A DNA stretch of 64,000 bases, taken from Variovorax sp. HW608 (GTDB lineage Bacteria; Pseudomonadota; Gammaproteobacteria; Burkholderiales; Burkholderiaceae_C). The number at the start of each line of letters is the position of its first letter. The stretch's first letter is position 1. A model generated the notes under the pieces. That model had not been told where the DNA came from. It was given only the letters and a program-made list of their open reading frames with translations, and did no database searches. Location of the stretch: positions 2,232,001 through 2,296,000 of the forward strand of contig NZ_LT607803.1 in the NCBI RefSeq assembly GCF_900090195.1, written 5' to 3'. Shown piece by piece: positions 51,924 through 60,949 of this stretch. Made by a program: the position numbers and the translations under genes.

Positions 51924-52382
51924 CTACGCGAGGTAGCCGACGAACTGCGGGATCACCTCCCGCAGGAAGTGGATCTCTTCGCTGGGAATGCTGCGCGGCT
52001 CGAGGTCGAAATGGATGAAGGTCCCATAGGGCTCGCCGGATTCCTTCGTCAGCAGCCGCCCGTAGTACGACTCGACCATGCCGACATAGGGCCGGTCGGT
52101 CAGGCGCTGATCCCGGGAGGCATGGCTGGTCACGAATTCGCCATGCTCCACCGCGTGCTGGCAGAAGCTCCGGCCGAGCGGCACCACCTTCAGCCAGCTT
52201 CGGTATTCGGATTCGCGATCGAAGGCGTGCGCCGCATGCATCACGTCGCCGTTCAGTCTGTAGATCGCCGTGAACCGGAAGCGCGTCCGGTCGTTGAGCA
52301 TGGCCAGCGCCGGCACGATCCCGCTATTGGCCAGGAGGTCGCGAACCGCTGCCGCGGGGGTGGGCAAATCGATATCGTGCAT
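51924..52382 (-). CDS. GAF-domain protein
   Basis: 152 residues from ATG 52382. It is one GAF fold: FRFTAIYRLNGDVMHAAHAFDRE, then SFCQHAVEHGEFVTSHASRDQRL and YYGRLLTKESGEPYGTFIHFD. Stand-alone GAF proteins may bind cyclic nucleotides, heme or small ligands. It is divergent from an FHA gene with a two-component pair behind it, so it may be part of local signalling. Ligand unknown. Confidence 0.8.
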   Translation of the reverse strand: MHDIDLPTPAAAVRDLLANSGIVPALAMLNDRTRFRFTAIYRLNGDVMHAAHAFDRESEYRSWLKVVPLGRSFCQHAVEHGEFVTSHASRDQRLTDRPYVGMVESYYGRLLTKESGEPYGTFIHFDLEPRSIPSEEIHFLREVIPQFVGYLA

Positions 52383-52539
52383 GTGTTCCCTGATTGAGAG
52401 GCGGGTGCGAATCTTACGCAATTCTTACGACGGCCCGGATCAGGGTTGACCCCCTCTGGGCCCTACAGATTCGCCCCTACCCAGCCGATATAGCACGTGC
52501 GCGTGAAGGTCTTGTGGCCACGCGTCTGGACCACCCACC

Positions 52540-52959
52540 ATGCCAACCCTCCTCATGATGACCGCGGCCGGTGAAACCCGGCAGGTGCAACTCGCCCCCC
52601 AGGGGAACAGAGTGGGCCGCGGCCCGGGCAACGACGTGATCGTCGATTCCGCGCAGGCCAGCCGCGACCATGCGCTGATCGACGTCGAGCAGGCCTTCGT
52701 CACCATCACCGACCTCGGCAGCCGCAATGGCACCTTCGTCAACGACATCCGGATCGAGACCCAGGTGCTCGCCGACGGCGACGCGATCCGGCTCGGCAGC
52801 TACGAGATGCGCTTCGTCGCGACCGACCAGGAGTTCACCCGGATCGAGGCGCTGCGCATGCTCACGATGCACGGGCTGCTGGTCAACGTCCCGCGCCCGG
52901 CCGCCCCCGATGCACCGACCGCGCCGGAGGCGCCGCTCAGCGGACGCGGGCGCCTCTAG
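52540..52959 (+). CDS. FHA-domain protein
   Basis: 139 residues, one FHA domain plus a Pro/Ala-rich tail. Motifs: GNRVGRGPGNDVIVDSAQASRDHALI (the His-His of the usual S-R-x-H-x is changed to S-R-D-H) and DLGSRNGTFVND. It should bind a phosphothreonine peptide. No Ser/Thr kinase is encoded in the window. A response regulator and a hybrid kinase follow after 183 bp. This is the second FHA protein of the window (see 26780). Confidence 0.88.
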   Translation: MPTLLMMTAAGETRQVQLAPQGNRVGRGPGNDVIVDSAQASRDHALIDVEQAFVTITDLGSRNGTFVNDIRIETQVLADGDAIRLGSYEMRFVATDQEFTRIEALRMLTMHGLLVNVPRPAAPDAPTAPEAPLSGRGRL

Positions 52960-53142
52960 AAGGGCGTGTTCAACTGAGCGCCTGACCGCCGCGGTGGGCG
53001 CGACCTCGTCCAAAAGAAGGAGATCGCGCGCGCTGGCGAAGTGTTAGGCTGTGCCGGCCTGAATCCCGCGCCGCGCTCCGGCTGCCGCAGCCTCCGGGAT
53101 ATGTGCACGACGTGAAGAGCAGCCAGGGAGAGCTTTCAGTTT

Positions 53143-53793
53143 ATGCGCGCGCTTTGGATCGAGGATCACCAACTCGTCGGGGACTCCTTCGAGCTTCTAC
53201 TTCAATTGATCATGCCCGACGCCTCGCTCGACAAGGCCCGCGATCTCGATAGCGCACGGCGGCTCATGGAGACCTTCCCCTACGAGCTCGTCCTGCTCGA
53301 CTGGTGGCTCGGCACCCATGACGGCGAGCGTTCCATCCGGATGCTGCGCGAGGCGAGCCGCCACACGCCGATCATCGTGGTCTCGGGCGACGACCGCGAC
53401 GTGGTGATGGACCGCGCGCTGGCCCTCGGCGCCTCCGGCTACGTGCCCAAGAGCGCCGACCCCGGTGCGCTGCTCGAAGCGGTGCGCGTCGCCCTGCGCG
53501 GCGGGGTGAGCCGGCCGCCGCGCCAGAACGGCAAAGCCGGTGACGGCGCACCCGGCGGCGGCCCCCTGCAGCCGGTCGACGTCGAAACCCTCTATCCGGA
53601 CCTGACCCCGCGTCAGGCCGAAGTCTTCCGGGCGCTGATGCGCGGCAGCTCGGACAAGCAGATCGCGCGCGAACTCGACATCTCCGACACCACGGTGAAG
53701 ACGCATGTTCGCGCCATCCTGCAGATCGTCGGTGTTCACAAGCGAGGAGAAGCAGCGCACGAAGCTCGCGTCAGGGGTGCGGGTGATCTCTGA
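53143..53793 (+). CDS. Response regulator, NarL/LuxR type
   Basis: 216 residues. Receiver domain with phosphoacceptor D53 in LVLLDWWLGTHDGE, Thr/Ser in VVSGDD and Lys in GYVPKSAD. The LuxR output domain is LTPRQAEVFRALMRGSSDKQIARELDISDTTVKTHVRAIL. It overlaps the downstream hybrid kinase gene by 11 bp (GTG start) or more, so the two form an operon and probably a phosphorelay. Target genes unknown; the FHA gene just upstream is one candidate. Confidence 0.92.
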   Translation: MRALWIEDHQLVGDSFELLLQLIMPDASLDKARDLDSARRLMETFPYELVLLDWWLGTHDGERSIRMLREASRHTPIIVVSGDDRDVVMDRALALGASGYVPKSADPGALLEAVRVALRGGVSRPPRQNGKAGDGAPGGGPLQPVDVETLYPDLTPRQAEVFRALMRGSSDKQIARELDISDTTVKTHVRAILQIVGVHKRGEAAHEARVRGAGDL

Positions 53794-55558
53794 CGCGAGC
53801 ATCGGCCTGTCCGTCCGGGAGCTGCAGCCCCTGGTCGAGGCCGAGCAGGTGCGGCTGTCGGTGCAGCAGCTGCGCCGGCTGCTGCTGCCGCTGATTCTTG
53901 CGGATGCCTTCGTCACCTGGGTCGGGTGGCAGGTCGGGCTGCAGGCGATCGCGCTCGCCTGGTTCGCGGTCATGGTGGTCGCCCATACCGCGCGCTGGTT
54001 CTACCTGCTGCGCATCGGCGAGCCGGGCCGCGTTGAGCCGGCCACATGGCTGTCGCGGTCGGCCGCCGCGCTGATCGGGCTGGCGGTGCTGCGCTCGGCG
54101 ATGGTGCTGATGATCTTCACGCGTCCGGTCGGCGAATACCACTATGTGCTCACGATGATCTCCTTCGGCAGCGCGGTCGGCGCGATCTCGCCGGTCGCAG
54201 GCCACCTGCGCAGCTACGTGGGCTGGATGGCGATCGTCGGCGCGGCGCTGTGCATCGGCTGGGTCACGCGCGGCACGCTCGAAGGCAGCGCCATCGCGAC
54301 GCTGCTGCTGCTGCTCTTCGTGGTGCTCACCTTCTACGTGCGCGACCAGGGGCGCGCGCTGGTGCAGCTCGTGTCCCTGTCCGAATCGCTGCGGCGCGAA
54401 CGCGACCGGGCGGAAAAAGCCAGCGAGGCCAAGACGCGCTTCTTCGCCGCCGCGAGCCACGACCTGCGGCAGCCGCTCACCGCGCTGTCGTACAACGCCG
54501 CGACGGTGCAGGAACTCGCGCGCCTGAGCGGCGACGAAATGCTCGACCGCGTGGGGCAGGGCATCCGCCGCGCGCTCTCCGAAAGCAGCTCGCTGCTCGA
54601 CAGCCTGCTCGAAGTCTCCAAGCTCGATGCCGGCGCGGTGCGCGCGGAGGAGCGCGAGGTCGACGTGATGAAGCTGCTCGGGCGCATCGCCGAATCGTTC
54701 ACCCCGGTCGCGAACGCGGCGGGGCTCGAACTGCGCTGCCTCGGCGGCCATCACAAGGGCCTGTGGGTGCGCACCGATCTGGCCCTGCTGCGGCGGATCA
54801 TCCAGAACCTGCTGGGCAACGCGATCAAGTTCACGCACGAGGGCCATGTCTCGATCGAGGCCTTCGCCGACGACCGCACCGGCAAGGACTGCGTGTGCAT
54901 CCGCGTGTCCGACACCGGGCCGGGCATCCCGGACGAGCTCCAGGAGCATGTGTTCGAGGAGTTCTATCAGGTCGGCAATCCCGAGCGCAACCGCAGCCGC
55001 GGTCTGGGCCTGGGGCTCGCGATCGTGCGGCGCATCGCGGGCTTGTTGAACATCAACGTCACGCTGACCAGCCAGCCCGGCCAGGGGGCCGTGTTCGAGC
55101 TGCGCATGCCGCGCATCCCCGCGCCGCGCGGTGCCGGCGCGCAACTGCTTCCCGATGGCACCGAGGCCGCGCCGGCCAGCACGCGCAAGCGGGTGCTCTT
55201 CATCGACGACGAGCCCGAGATCCGGGAATCGTTGACCACATTGCTGTCCACCCTCGGCTGGGAGGTACGGTCCGCCAGTGACCAGCAGGAAGCCGAGGAA
55301 ATCCACGAGGCGGGCTTCTCGCCCGATGTGCTGCTGATCGACTTCCGGCTGCGCGACAACGCATCGGGACTCGACGCGTGGAGGGCGCTGAAGCGGCGCG
55401 GCTGCGACGCCCCGGGTCTGATGATCACGGGCGAGACGGAGCCGCGCCGCATTGCGGCGGCGCGGGAAGCGGGCATCACGGTGCTCTACAAGCCTGTGGA
55501 TGGCGCGCAGTTGCTGCAGGCGATGGGGCAGGCGCTGGGTTCGGCGATAACTTCCTGA
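53783..55558 (+). CDS. Hybrid sensor histidine kinase with C-terminal receiver
   Basis: 591 residues from GTG 53783, chosen for AGGGG 5 bases upstream; ATG 53705 in the same frame would overlap the response regulator by 89 bp. About six N-terminal membrane helices (~25-185) without a clear periplasmic domain, then HisKA with H226 in AASHDLRQPLTALSY, HATPase (NLLGNAIKFTHEG, DTGPGIP, GLGLGLAIVRRI) and a receiver with D520 in VLLIDFRLRDN. The SHDLRQPL box is typical of RpfC/FixL-like hybrid kinases acting with a LuxR-type regulator. It should feed the gene before it. Confidence 0.9.
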   Translation: MISDASIGLSVRELQPLVEAEQVRLSVQQLRRLLLPLILADAFVTWVGWQVGLQAIALAWFAVMVVAHTARWFYLLRIGEPGRVEPATWLSRSAAALIGLAVLRSAMVLMIFTRPVGEYHYVLTMISFGSAVGAISPVAGHLRSYVGWMAIVGAALCIGWVTRGTLEGSAIATLLLLLFVVLTFYVRDQGRALVQLVSLSESLRRERDRAEKASEAKTRFFAAASHDLRQPLTALSYNAATVQELARLSGDEMLDRVGQGIRRALSESSSLLDSLLEVSKLDAGAVRAEEREVDVMKLLGRIAESFTPVANAAGLELRCLGGHHKGLWVRTDLALLRRIIQNLLGNAIKFTHEGHVSIEAFADDRTGKDCVCIRVSDTGPGIPDELQEHVFEEFYQVGNPERNRSRGLGLGLAIVRRIAGLLNINVTLTSQPGQGAVFELRMPRIPAPRGAGAQLLPDGTEAAPASTRKRVLFIDDEPEIRESLTTLLSTLGWEVRSASDQQEAEEIHEAGFSPDVLLIDFRLRDNASGLDAWRALKRRGCDAPGLMITGETEPRRIAAAREAGITVLYKPVDGAQLLQAMGQALGSAITS

Positions 55559-55622
55559 TCCTGGCTACGACGACGACTCCTACCGAGCTGTGTAGGGCAA
55601 ATGGGTCTCTGCCGGGGAATGG

Positions 55623-56276
55623 TCAGGAAATCGCCATCGTGGTGACGCCTGCCGCGACGTCGAGCTTGGCTTCAGTTGCCGCCAGTACCTGCTCGACGCT
55701 CACGCCCGGCGCCGTCTCAATGAGCCTCAATCGTCCGCCTTGCTGGGCGATGACGGCCAGCTCCGTAACCACCAGGTCCACCGGCCGTGCCGAGGTCAGC
55801 GGCAAGTCACAGCGCTCGACGATCTTCGCCTTGCCTTTGGCGGTGTGCTGCATCGCCACCACGACACGCCGGGCGCCGGTGACGAGATCCATCGCGCCGC
55901 CCATGCCCGGGACCATCTTGCCGGGGATCATCCAGTTCGCGAGCAGGCCCTGGGCGTCCACCTGCATGCCGCCGAGCACGGTCATGTCGACGTGGCCGCC
56001 GCGGATCAGTCCGAACGAAATCGAGCTGTCGAAGGTGCAGGCACCGGGAATTGCCGTGACGGGGCGTCCGCCGGCATCCGTGAGCCTCGCCTGCACCAGC
56101 GCACCTTCGGGGATCGGGCCAGTGCCGATCAACCCGTTCTCGGACTGGAAGAACACGTTGATGCCGGCTGGCACGTAGCCCGCCACCAGCGTCGGGATGC
56201 CAATGCCAAGATTGACCAGCATGCCGTCCTTCAGTTCGAGGGCGATGCGCCGGGCGATGAGTGTTTGAGCGTCCAT
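55623..56276 (-). CDS. 3-oxoacid CoA-transferase subunit B
   Basis: 217 residues. It begins RRIALELKDGMLVNLGIGIPTLVAGYV and carries SENGLIGTGP with the catalytic Glu of family I CoA transferases. It lies 2 bp after subunit A; together they make the alpha-beta enzyme of the PcaIJ/ScoAB type, which moves CoA from succinyl-CoA to 3-oxoadipate or acetoacetate. No thiolase or other beta-ketoadipate genes are near, so the oxoacid is undetermined. Confidence 0.93.
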   Translation of the reverse strand: MDAQTLIARRIALELKDGMLVNLGIGIPTLVAGYVPAGINVFFQSENGLIGTGPIPEGALVQARLTDAGGRPVTAIPGACTFDSSISFGLIRGGHVDMTVLGGMQVDAQGLLANWMIPGKMVPGMGGAMDLVTGARRVVVAMQHTAKGKAKIVERCDLPLTSARPVDLVVTELAVIAQQGGRLRLIETAPGVSVEQVLAATEAKLDVAAGVTTMAIS

Positions 56277-56278
56277 GA

Positions 56279-56926
56279 TCAGCCCCTTCCGACCAGGTAG
56301 TCGACAAGCACGGCGGGCGTGACCACATGATCCGGCGACAACATGCCCACCGGCACGATCTGTTCGACCTCGGCAATCACCGTCTTGCCCGCCATCGCGA
56401 TCACCGGGTTGAAGTTTCGCGCGGTCAGCGCATAGACCAGGTTACCCAGGTAGTCGGACATGAAGGCTTGCACCAGTGCGAAGTCCGCATGCAGGGCCGT
56501 CTCCACGAGATAGGGACGGCCGTCGACCTCGATCTTCTGCTTGCCTGCTTCGACGACGGTTCCTATGCCCGTAGGAGTGAGCACGCCTCCGAGTCCGTGA
56601 CCGCCCGCGCGGATACGCTCGATCAGCGTGCCCTGCGGCACCAGGTCCACCTGCATCTCGCCGGAGAGCATCTTCTGCTGGGTTTCGGGGTTGAGGCCGA
56701 TGTGGCTGGCAATCAACCTGCGCACTGCCTTGGCGCTAACCAGCTTGCCGATGCCGACGCCTGGCGAGGCGGAGTCGTTCGCGATCACCGTCAGGTCGTG
56801 TCGGCCCTGGCGCACCAGTTCATCAATCAGCCGGTCCGGTGAACCGACGCCCATGAAGCCCCCGACCATCACGGTCGCGCCGTCGGGAACAAGGGCCGCT
56901 GCATCCTCCACCGTTGTCGTGCGCAT
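56279..56926 (-). CDS. 3-oxoacid CoA-transferase subunit A
   Basis: 215 residues from ATG 56926; a longer frame to 57079 has no family sequence. DGATVMVGGFMGVGSPDRLIDELV is the CoA-binding glycine loop of subunit A; GTLIERIRAGGHGLGGVLTPTG follows. It works with subunit B encoded 2 bp later. The operon runs leftward on its own, 200 bp from a small rightward gene. Confidence 0.92.
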   Translation of the reverse strand: MRTTTVEDAAALVPDGATVMVGGFMGVGSPDRLIDELVRQGRHDLTVIANDSASPGVGIGKLVSAKAVRRLIASHIGLNPETQQKMLSGEMQVDLVPQGTLIERIRAGGHGLGGVLTPTGIGTVVEAGKQKIEVDGRPYLVETALHADFALVQAFMSDYLGNLVYALTARNFNPVIAMAGKTVIAEVEQIVPVGMLSPDHVVTPAVLVDYLVGRG

Positions 56927-57126
56927 CTTTGGCCTCCGGGCAACAAGCATGGGCAGCATCCATCGCGGCCTCGCTTGAGTACCTCCGATGGAGCGATTGC
57001 ATCCTGGATGATCAAAGACTATCGTGTCGAACGCAAGCGCCTGGTGGTTGACGCGACAGGGTTGCGGTAGCTTGTTCAACGGCCGCTCGGCGATCGATAT
57101 TTGTATTTGCCTTGAGGAGTGCGCAA

Positions 57127-57399
57127 GTGATCAAGTTCGGAATCGCATATCGGCTCGCCGCCATTTCAGCAGGGGTCGCCGCAGTCGGCCTCTTCCTTGC
57201 CACGGGGACCGCGTTCGCCACGGAGCAGGCGCAACAACGCCAGCAAGGTCGAGCGGTGAATCAGGCTGCCAAGCAGGAGGCACACTCGACCAAGATCGAC
57301 TGCAGGGCGGAAAACCAGAAGAGCAACGCCCAATGTCGCCAGGACAAGCGCCACGCGAAGCAAGAGGGACGGCAGGCAAAGCGCGAGATCAAGTACTGA
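57127..57399 (+). CDS. Small secreted Lys/Gln-rich protein
   Basis: 90 residues from GTG 57127, with GAGGAG 7 bases upstream. Signal peptide RLAAISAGVAAVGLFLATGTAFA, then a mature part of ~55 residues rich in Gln, Lys and Arg with two Cys (IDCRAENQKSNAQCRQDKRH). The Cys pair could form a disulfide in the periplasm. No family recognised; composition resembles small periplasmic stress proteins. The 225-bp gap after it shows no gene. Confidence 0.65.
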   Translation: MIKFGIAYRLAAISAGVAAVGLFLATGTAFATEQAQQRQQGRAVNQAAKQEAHSTKIDCRAENQKSNAQCRQDKRHAKQEGRQAKREIKY

Positions 57400-57624
57400 A
57401 CGGGCGGCGAAAATACGCTACTTCGCGGCCGTCGGCACAGCCTCAGGCCGACCGCGAACATCATCTTCTCGTCAGCGGACCGGGGCGCCTCTCGTAAACC
57501 CTCTGGACCGCTCGTGCGCGCGGCGTTGCCCAAAGGGGCAATGTTCAATTCCACATGGGCTGTCAACAATGGGGGCATGCTGGCCCGGACTACCCGAAAG
57601 TATCTCGTGCATTGATTGCCGATC

Positions 57625-59004
57625 ATGAGACGCATGAACTTCTCTCTTGTTCCACCCTCGGCGCCGCTACCCTGCGCGCTGGCGCTGTCAGTATTTATCG
57701 CTGGATGCGCATACCCGGTGCCGGTGGCCGTTCAACAACCCGCGACGGTCGTGACAACGACGACAACGACGACCAGCACGCCCCGTCCGGCCGGCGCATC
57801 TGCGCCAGTACCCACGACGCCCGCACCAGACGGCACCTTCAGCCAGGCCCAGATCGACCAGTTGACGGCGCCCATTGCGCTATATCCAGACTCCCTGCTG
57901 TCGCAGGTATTGATGGCCTCGACGTATCCGGCCGATGTGGCTGATGCTGCGAAGTGGTCGAAGGCCAATCCCCAGCAATCTGGCGACGCTGCGGTGCGCG
58001 TCGTTGAGAATCAACCTTGGGACCCAAGCGTGAAATCGCTGGTGGCCTTTCCCCAGGTGATTCAGGCCATGGGCGATAAGCCCGACTGGGTGCAGAACCT
58101 TGGCGATGCGTTCCTCGCCTCATCCAAGGACGTGCTCGACTCCGCGCAACGCCTGCGCAGCAAGGCCCAGCAGGCCGGCAGCCTCAAGACCACCGAGCAG
58201 CAGACGGTGACCGTGGAGCAAGAGCCGCAGACGCAGCAGACGGTCATCAAGATCGAGCCCACGAACCCGCAAACGGTCTACGTGCCCACCTACAACCCGG
58301 CGGTGGTGTACGGCACCTGGCCATACCCCGCCTACCCGCCTTACTACTGGTATCCACCGGCGATGTACTACCCGGGCTACTACCCAGGCTATTACGCGGG
58401 GGCGGCGCTTGCCTTCGGCGTCGGGGTGGCGGCCACGGCGGCACTCTGGGGCAATGCCAATTGGGGCGGTGGCGACATCAACATCAACACGAACCGCTAC
58501 AACAGCATCAATTCCAACCGCCAGATCGCCGCCAACCAGAACCGCTTCCAGCACAACGCGCAGAACCGGCGCGGCGTGCCCTATCGCGACAGCCGCAGCC
58601 AGCAGCAGTTCGGCAAGAACCTGCCCGGCGCGGAAAACCGCGGCGACTTTCGAGGCCGGGACGCGCAGCGGCAGCAGGCACAGAACAACCTGCAGCAACG
58701 GGGCATGGATCCAGGTGCAGGACGCGAGCAGTTGCGCAACGACCCCGGCGCACGCCAGCGCGCCGAGGCCGCCGCTGGGAGGGGTGACAGAGGCGGATTC
58801 GGCGGTGCTGGCGGTGACAGTGCCTTCCGCGGTGTCGGCGATGCCGGCCAGGCGCGCCAGCAGATTGACCGCGGTAGTGGCAGCCGCCAGTCCATGCAGC
58901 GCCAGTCGGGGGGGCGCGGCGGCTTCGGAGGCGGGGGCTATAGCGGTGGCGGGCGTGGCGGGGGCGGTTTTTCCAGGGGTGGACGCGGTGGCGGACGCCG
59001 ATAG
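57625..59004 (+). CDS. DUF3300 family lipoprotein with Gly/Arg-rich tail
   Basis: About 459 residues from ATG 57625 (57634 also possible; no clear ribosome site). Lipobox SVFIAGC, a Thr-rich linker, then the DUF3300 region (QIDQLTAPIALYPDSLLSQVLMASTYP, DVADAAKWSKANP, ALVAFPQVIQAMGDKPDWVQNLG). A Tyr/Pro-rich stretch (YNPAVVYGTWPYPAYPPYY) and a Gln/Asn-rich part follow. The last 60 residues are Gly/Arg/Ser repeats ending GRGGGRR. It is followed within 24 bp by a DUF2950 gene, a pair often seen together in envelope contexts. Function unknown. Confidence 0.85.
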   Translation: MRRMNFSLVPPSAPLPCALALSVFIAGCAYPVPVAVQQPATVVTTTTTTTSTPRPAGASAPVPTTPAPDGTFSQAQIDQLTAPIALYPDSLLSQVLMASTYPADVADAAKWSKANPQQSGDAAVRVVENQPWDPSVKSLVAFPQVIQAMGDKPDWVQNLGDAFLASSKDVLDSAQRLRSKAQQAGSLKTTEQQTVTVEQEPQTQQTVIKIEPTNPQTVYVPTYNPAVVYGTWPYPAYPPYYWYPPAMYYPGYYPGYYAGAALAFGVGVAATAALWGNANWGGGDININTNRYNSINSNRQIAANQNRFQHNAQNRRGVPYRDSRSQQQFGKNLPGAENRGDFRGRDAQRQQAQNNLQQRGMDPGAGREQLRNDPGARQRAEAAAGRGDRGGFGGAGGDSAFRGVGDAGQARQQIDRGSGSRQSMQRQSGGRGGFGGGGYSGGGRGGGGFSRGGRGGGRR

Positions 59005-59027
59005 GCGTGAAGCAGAAAGGACAGATC

Positions 59028-59924
59028 ATGCGCAATCCCACCTGCCGTTCGCGCACCCCCTCCGCGGCCGCACTTGTCTTGATTGGCGCGCTACTGGGCC
59101 CGGTAGCGGCCAGTGCTCAGCAGCCGTATCGCAGCGCCGAAGCGGCCACCGAAGCCTTTCACGATGCCATCGCGAGCAACGACGTAAAGGCGCTCGAGAA
59201 AGTGCTCGGGCCCGACTGGAGGCGCTTTGTCCCCAGCGACGACATCGGCCAGAGTGAATTGCAGACCTTTCTCGCCGCCTGGGACAAGAAGCACGCGGTG
59301 GAGTCGATTGGACAGGACAAGGCAGCGCTGACCGTGGGAGAAGGCGGATGGACCCTGCCGATCCCGCTCGTACTGAAAGGCGGAAGCTGGCGTTTCGACC
59401 CACGCGCGGGAGCGGACGAGATGCGCACGCGTCGCATCGGACGCAATGAACTGTCCGCCATGCAGGCGGTGCTGGCCTACTTCGACGCGCAGAAGGAATA
59501 CGCTCAACGCGACCGGGACGGTGACGGCGTCCTCTCCTACGCGCAAAGGCTCGCCAGTACGCCGGGCCGACGCGACGGCCTGTACTGGCCGGCGGATGCT
59601 CAAGGCGAAAGCCCGCTCGGGCCGCGCTTCAGTTCCGTGAAGCCCGGCGAGGGCTACTACGGCTACCACTACAAGATTCTGACGGCCCAAGGAAAGGACG
59701 CGCCGGGCGGTGCTTACGACTACATCATCGGCAACCGCCTGCGTGCTGGTTTCGCGTTGATTGCGTGGCCCATCCGCTATGAGGATACGGGCGTGACCAG
59801 CTTCATGATCAGCCACGATGGTGTGCTCTATCAGAAGGACCTGGGGCCGCAAAGCGCAACGATCGCGGGGGAAATGAAGGTCTTCAACCCAGATTCGTCC
59901 TGGAGCAAAGCGACCGCGCCTTGA
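59028..59924 (+). CDS. DUF2950 family secreted protein
   Basis: 298 residues from ATG 59028, with AGAAAGGA 6-7 bases upstream. Signal peptide ALVLIGALLGPVAASAQQ, then SAEAATEAFHDAIASNDVKALEKVLG, and the conserved GYYGYHYKILTAQGKDAPGGAYDYI and GFALIAWPIRYEDTGVTSFM blocks of DUF2950. It follows the DUF3300 gene in the same operon, suggesting joint work in the periplasm or outer membrane. No enzyme motif recognised. The 311 bp after it show no supported gene. Confidence 0.88.
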   Translation: MRNPTCRSRTPSAAALVLIGALLGPVAASAQQPYRSAEAATEAFHDAIASNDVKALEKVLGPDWRRFVPSDDIGQSELQTFLAAWDKKHAVESIGQDKAALTVGEGGWTLPIPLVLKGGSWRFDPRAGADEMRTRRIGRNELSAMQAVLAYFDAQKEYAQRDRDGDGVLSYAQRLASTPGRRDGLYWPADAQGESPLGPRFSSVKPGEGYYGYHYKILTAQGKDAPGGAYDYIIGNRLRAGFALIAWPIRYEDTGVTSFMISHDGVLYQKDLGPQSATIAGEMKVFNPDSSWSKATAP

Positions 59925-60235
59925 TCGGCAGTCCAGGAGGCGTTGTGGCGCTGCCGCTTTCAAGCGACTTTCAGTCGGATCCGACTTCTTTTGAGCGCCT
60001 GATGGCCTGAAATACGCAGTCTGACTCTCACTCCGTTTCGCCGTGGCCACGTGCAATGCGAGGAGTCGTCGACGTGAACCTCTATCCCTCGAAGCCGGAC
60101 GCCGGAGGGCCGCCTGCGGATTCGGATGCGCGCCGCCTGCTGCGATGAAAACCGTCCGCTTGCCGCTGGCGGAGCTGGCGTTGCTGCTCCCGCGTACGTA
60201 CCATTGCGACGACAGCCTCGGAATGGAGTCGAAAG
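59925..60235. other. Intergenic region without a supported gene
   Basis: 311 bp between the DUF2950 gene and the gene at 60236. The only frames are short (70 residues or less) without ribosome sites or recognisable sequence. No hairpin terminator or palindrome stands out. It probably holds the end of the DUF operon transcript and the promoter of the hypothetical gene. Confidence 0.5.
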
Positions 60236-60904
60236 TTGACGTCGCCCAAACTTGATGCGCTGCTGCGCAGATGCGCATGTACCGCCGCGCCGGAAGCCGC
60301 GTTCTGGAAAGGTGTTGTCGCGAACCTCAACGAGGCCAGTCCAAACTGGGGCCTCGACCTCAATGTGACCCGCGCGCCGCGCTCCGCCGATGCATTCGTC
60401 TACCTGGTGGACACGAGCAACATGTGGCTTGCGAGTGCCGCGATTGAGCCGGAGCAGTTGGCCCGGCTCCGCCAGGAATACGGCGCGGGCGAAGCGGCCG
60501 CGAACAGTCAGCGTGCCCGCGCTGCGGAGGCGATTGCCGCTGCGAGTGCGACCGGCGATCCGACGGCATCACCGGAGACGCTCATCGCGTTCGCCGCGGC
60601 CCTGCGGGCGATCGCCGCGTCGCCGGACTTCGACGCCGCGAGCCGGCACGAATGCCCGTTGCTGGAGAACCACCACTGGATCGTGCTGCTGTATCGACTC
60701 GCGGATGGAGCGCTGACCGCGGGGCTGGGCCTCGTCGATGAGCCTTATGCGGGCATGCTCGAGCGCGGCGTGCTCCTGGAATGCATCGAGAACATGGTGC
60801 AAACGGATCTCGGGTCGCCGCGAACCTGCGTGAACCAGGCGATCAGGCGGGCGGGCGGCGTGCAGTTTGCGGCGGCCATGAGGCACTTGAAGCTGCACCC
60901 GTGA
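60236..60904 (+). CDS. Hypothetical protein
   Basis: 222 residues from TTG 60236, with GGAG about 8 bases before it. Predicted soluble and mostly helical; it has an unusual N-terminal RRCACTAAPEAAFW and a central Ala-rich helix. No motif or family recognised. It lies between the DUF2950 gene and a convergent DUF1345 gene. Coding bias fits the neighbours, so it is likely a real gene. Confidence 0.6.
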   Translation: MTSPKLDALLRRCACTAAPEAAFWKGVVANLNEASPNWGLDLNVTRAPRSADAFVYLVDTSNMWLASAAIEPEQLARLRQEYGAGEAAANSQRARAAEAIAAASATGDPTASPETLIAFAAALRAIAASPDFDAASRHECPLLENHHWIVLLYRLADGALTAGLGLVDEPYAGMLERGVLLECIENMVQTDLGSPRTCVNQAIRRAGGVQFAAAMRHLKLHP

Positions 60905-60949
60905 GTGCCGCGCACGACCTGCGCATCTCGAATACGCCAGGACCCGCCG

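Noticed and set aside
60043..60255. 70-codon frame in the gap after the DUF2950 gene
   Set aside because: No ribosome site, no family, overlaps the start of the gene at 60236.
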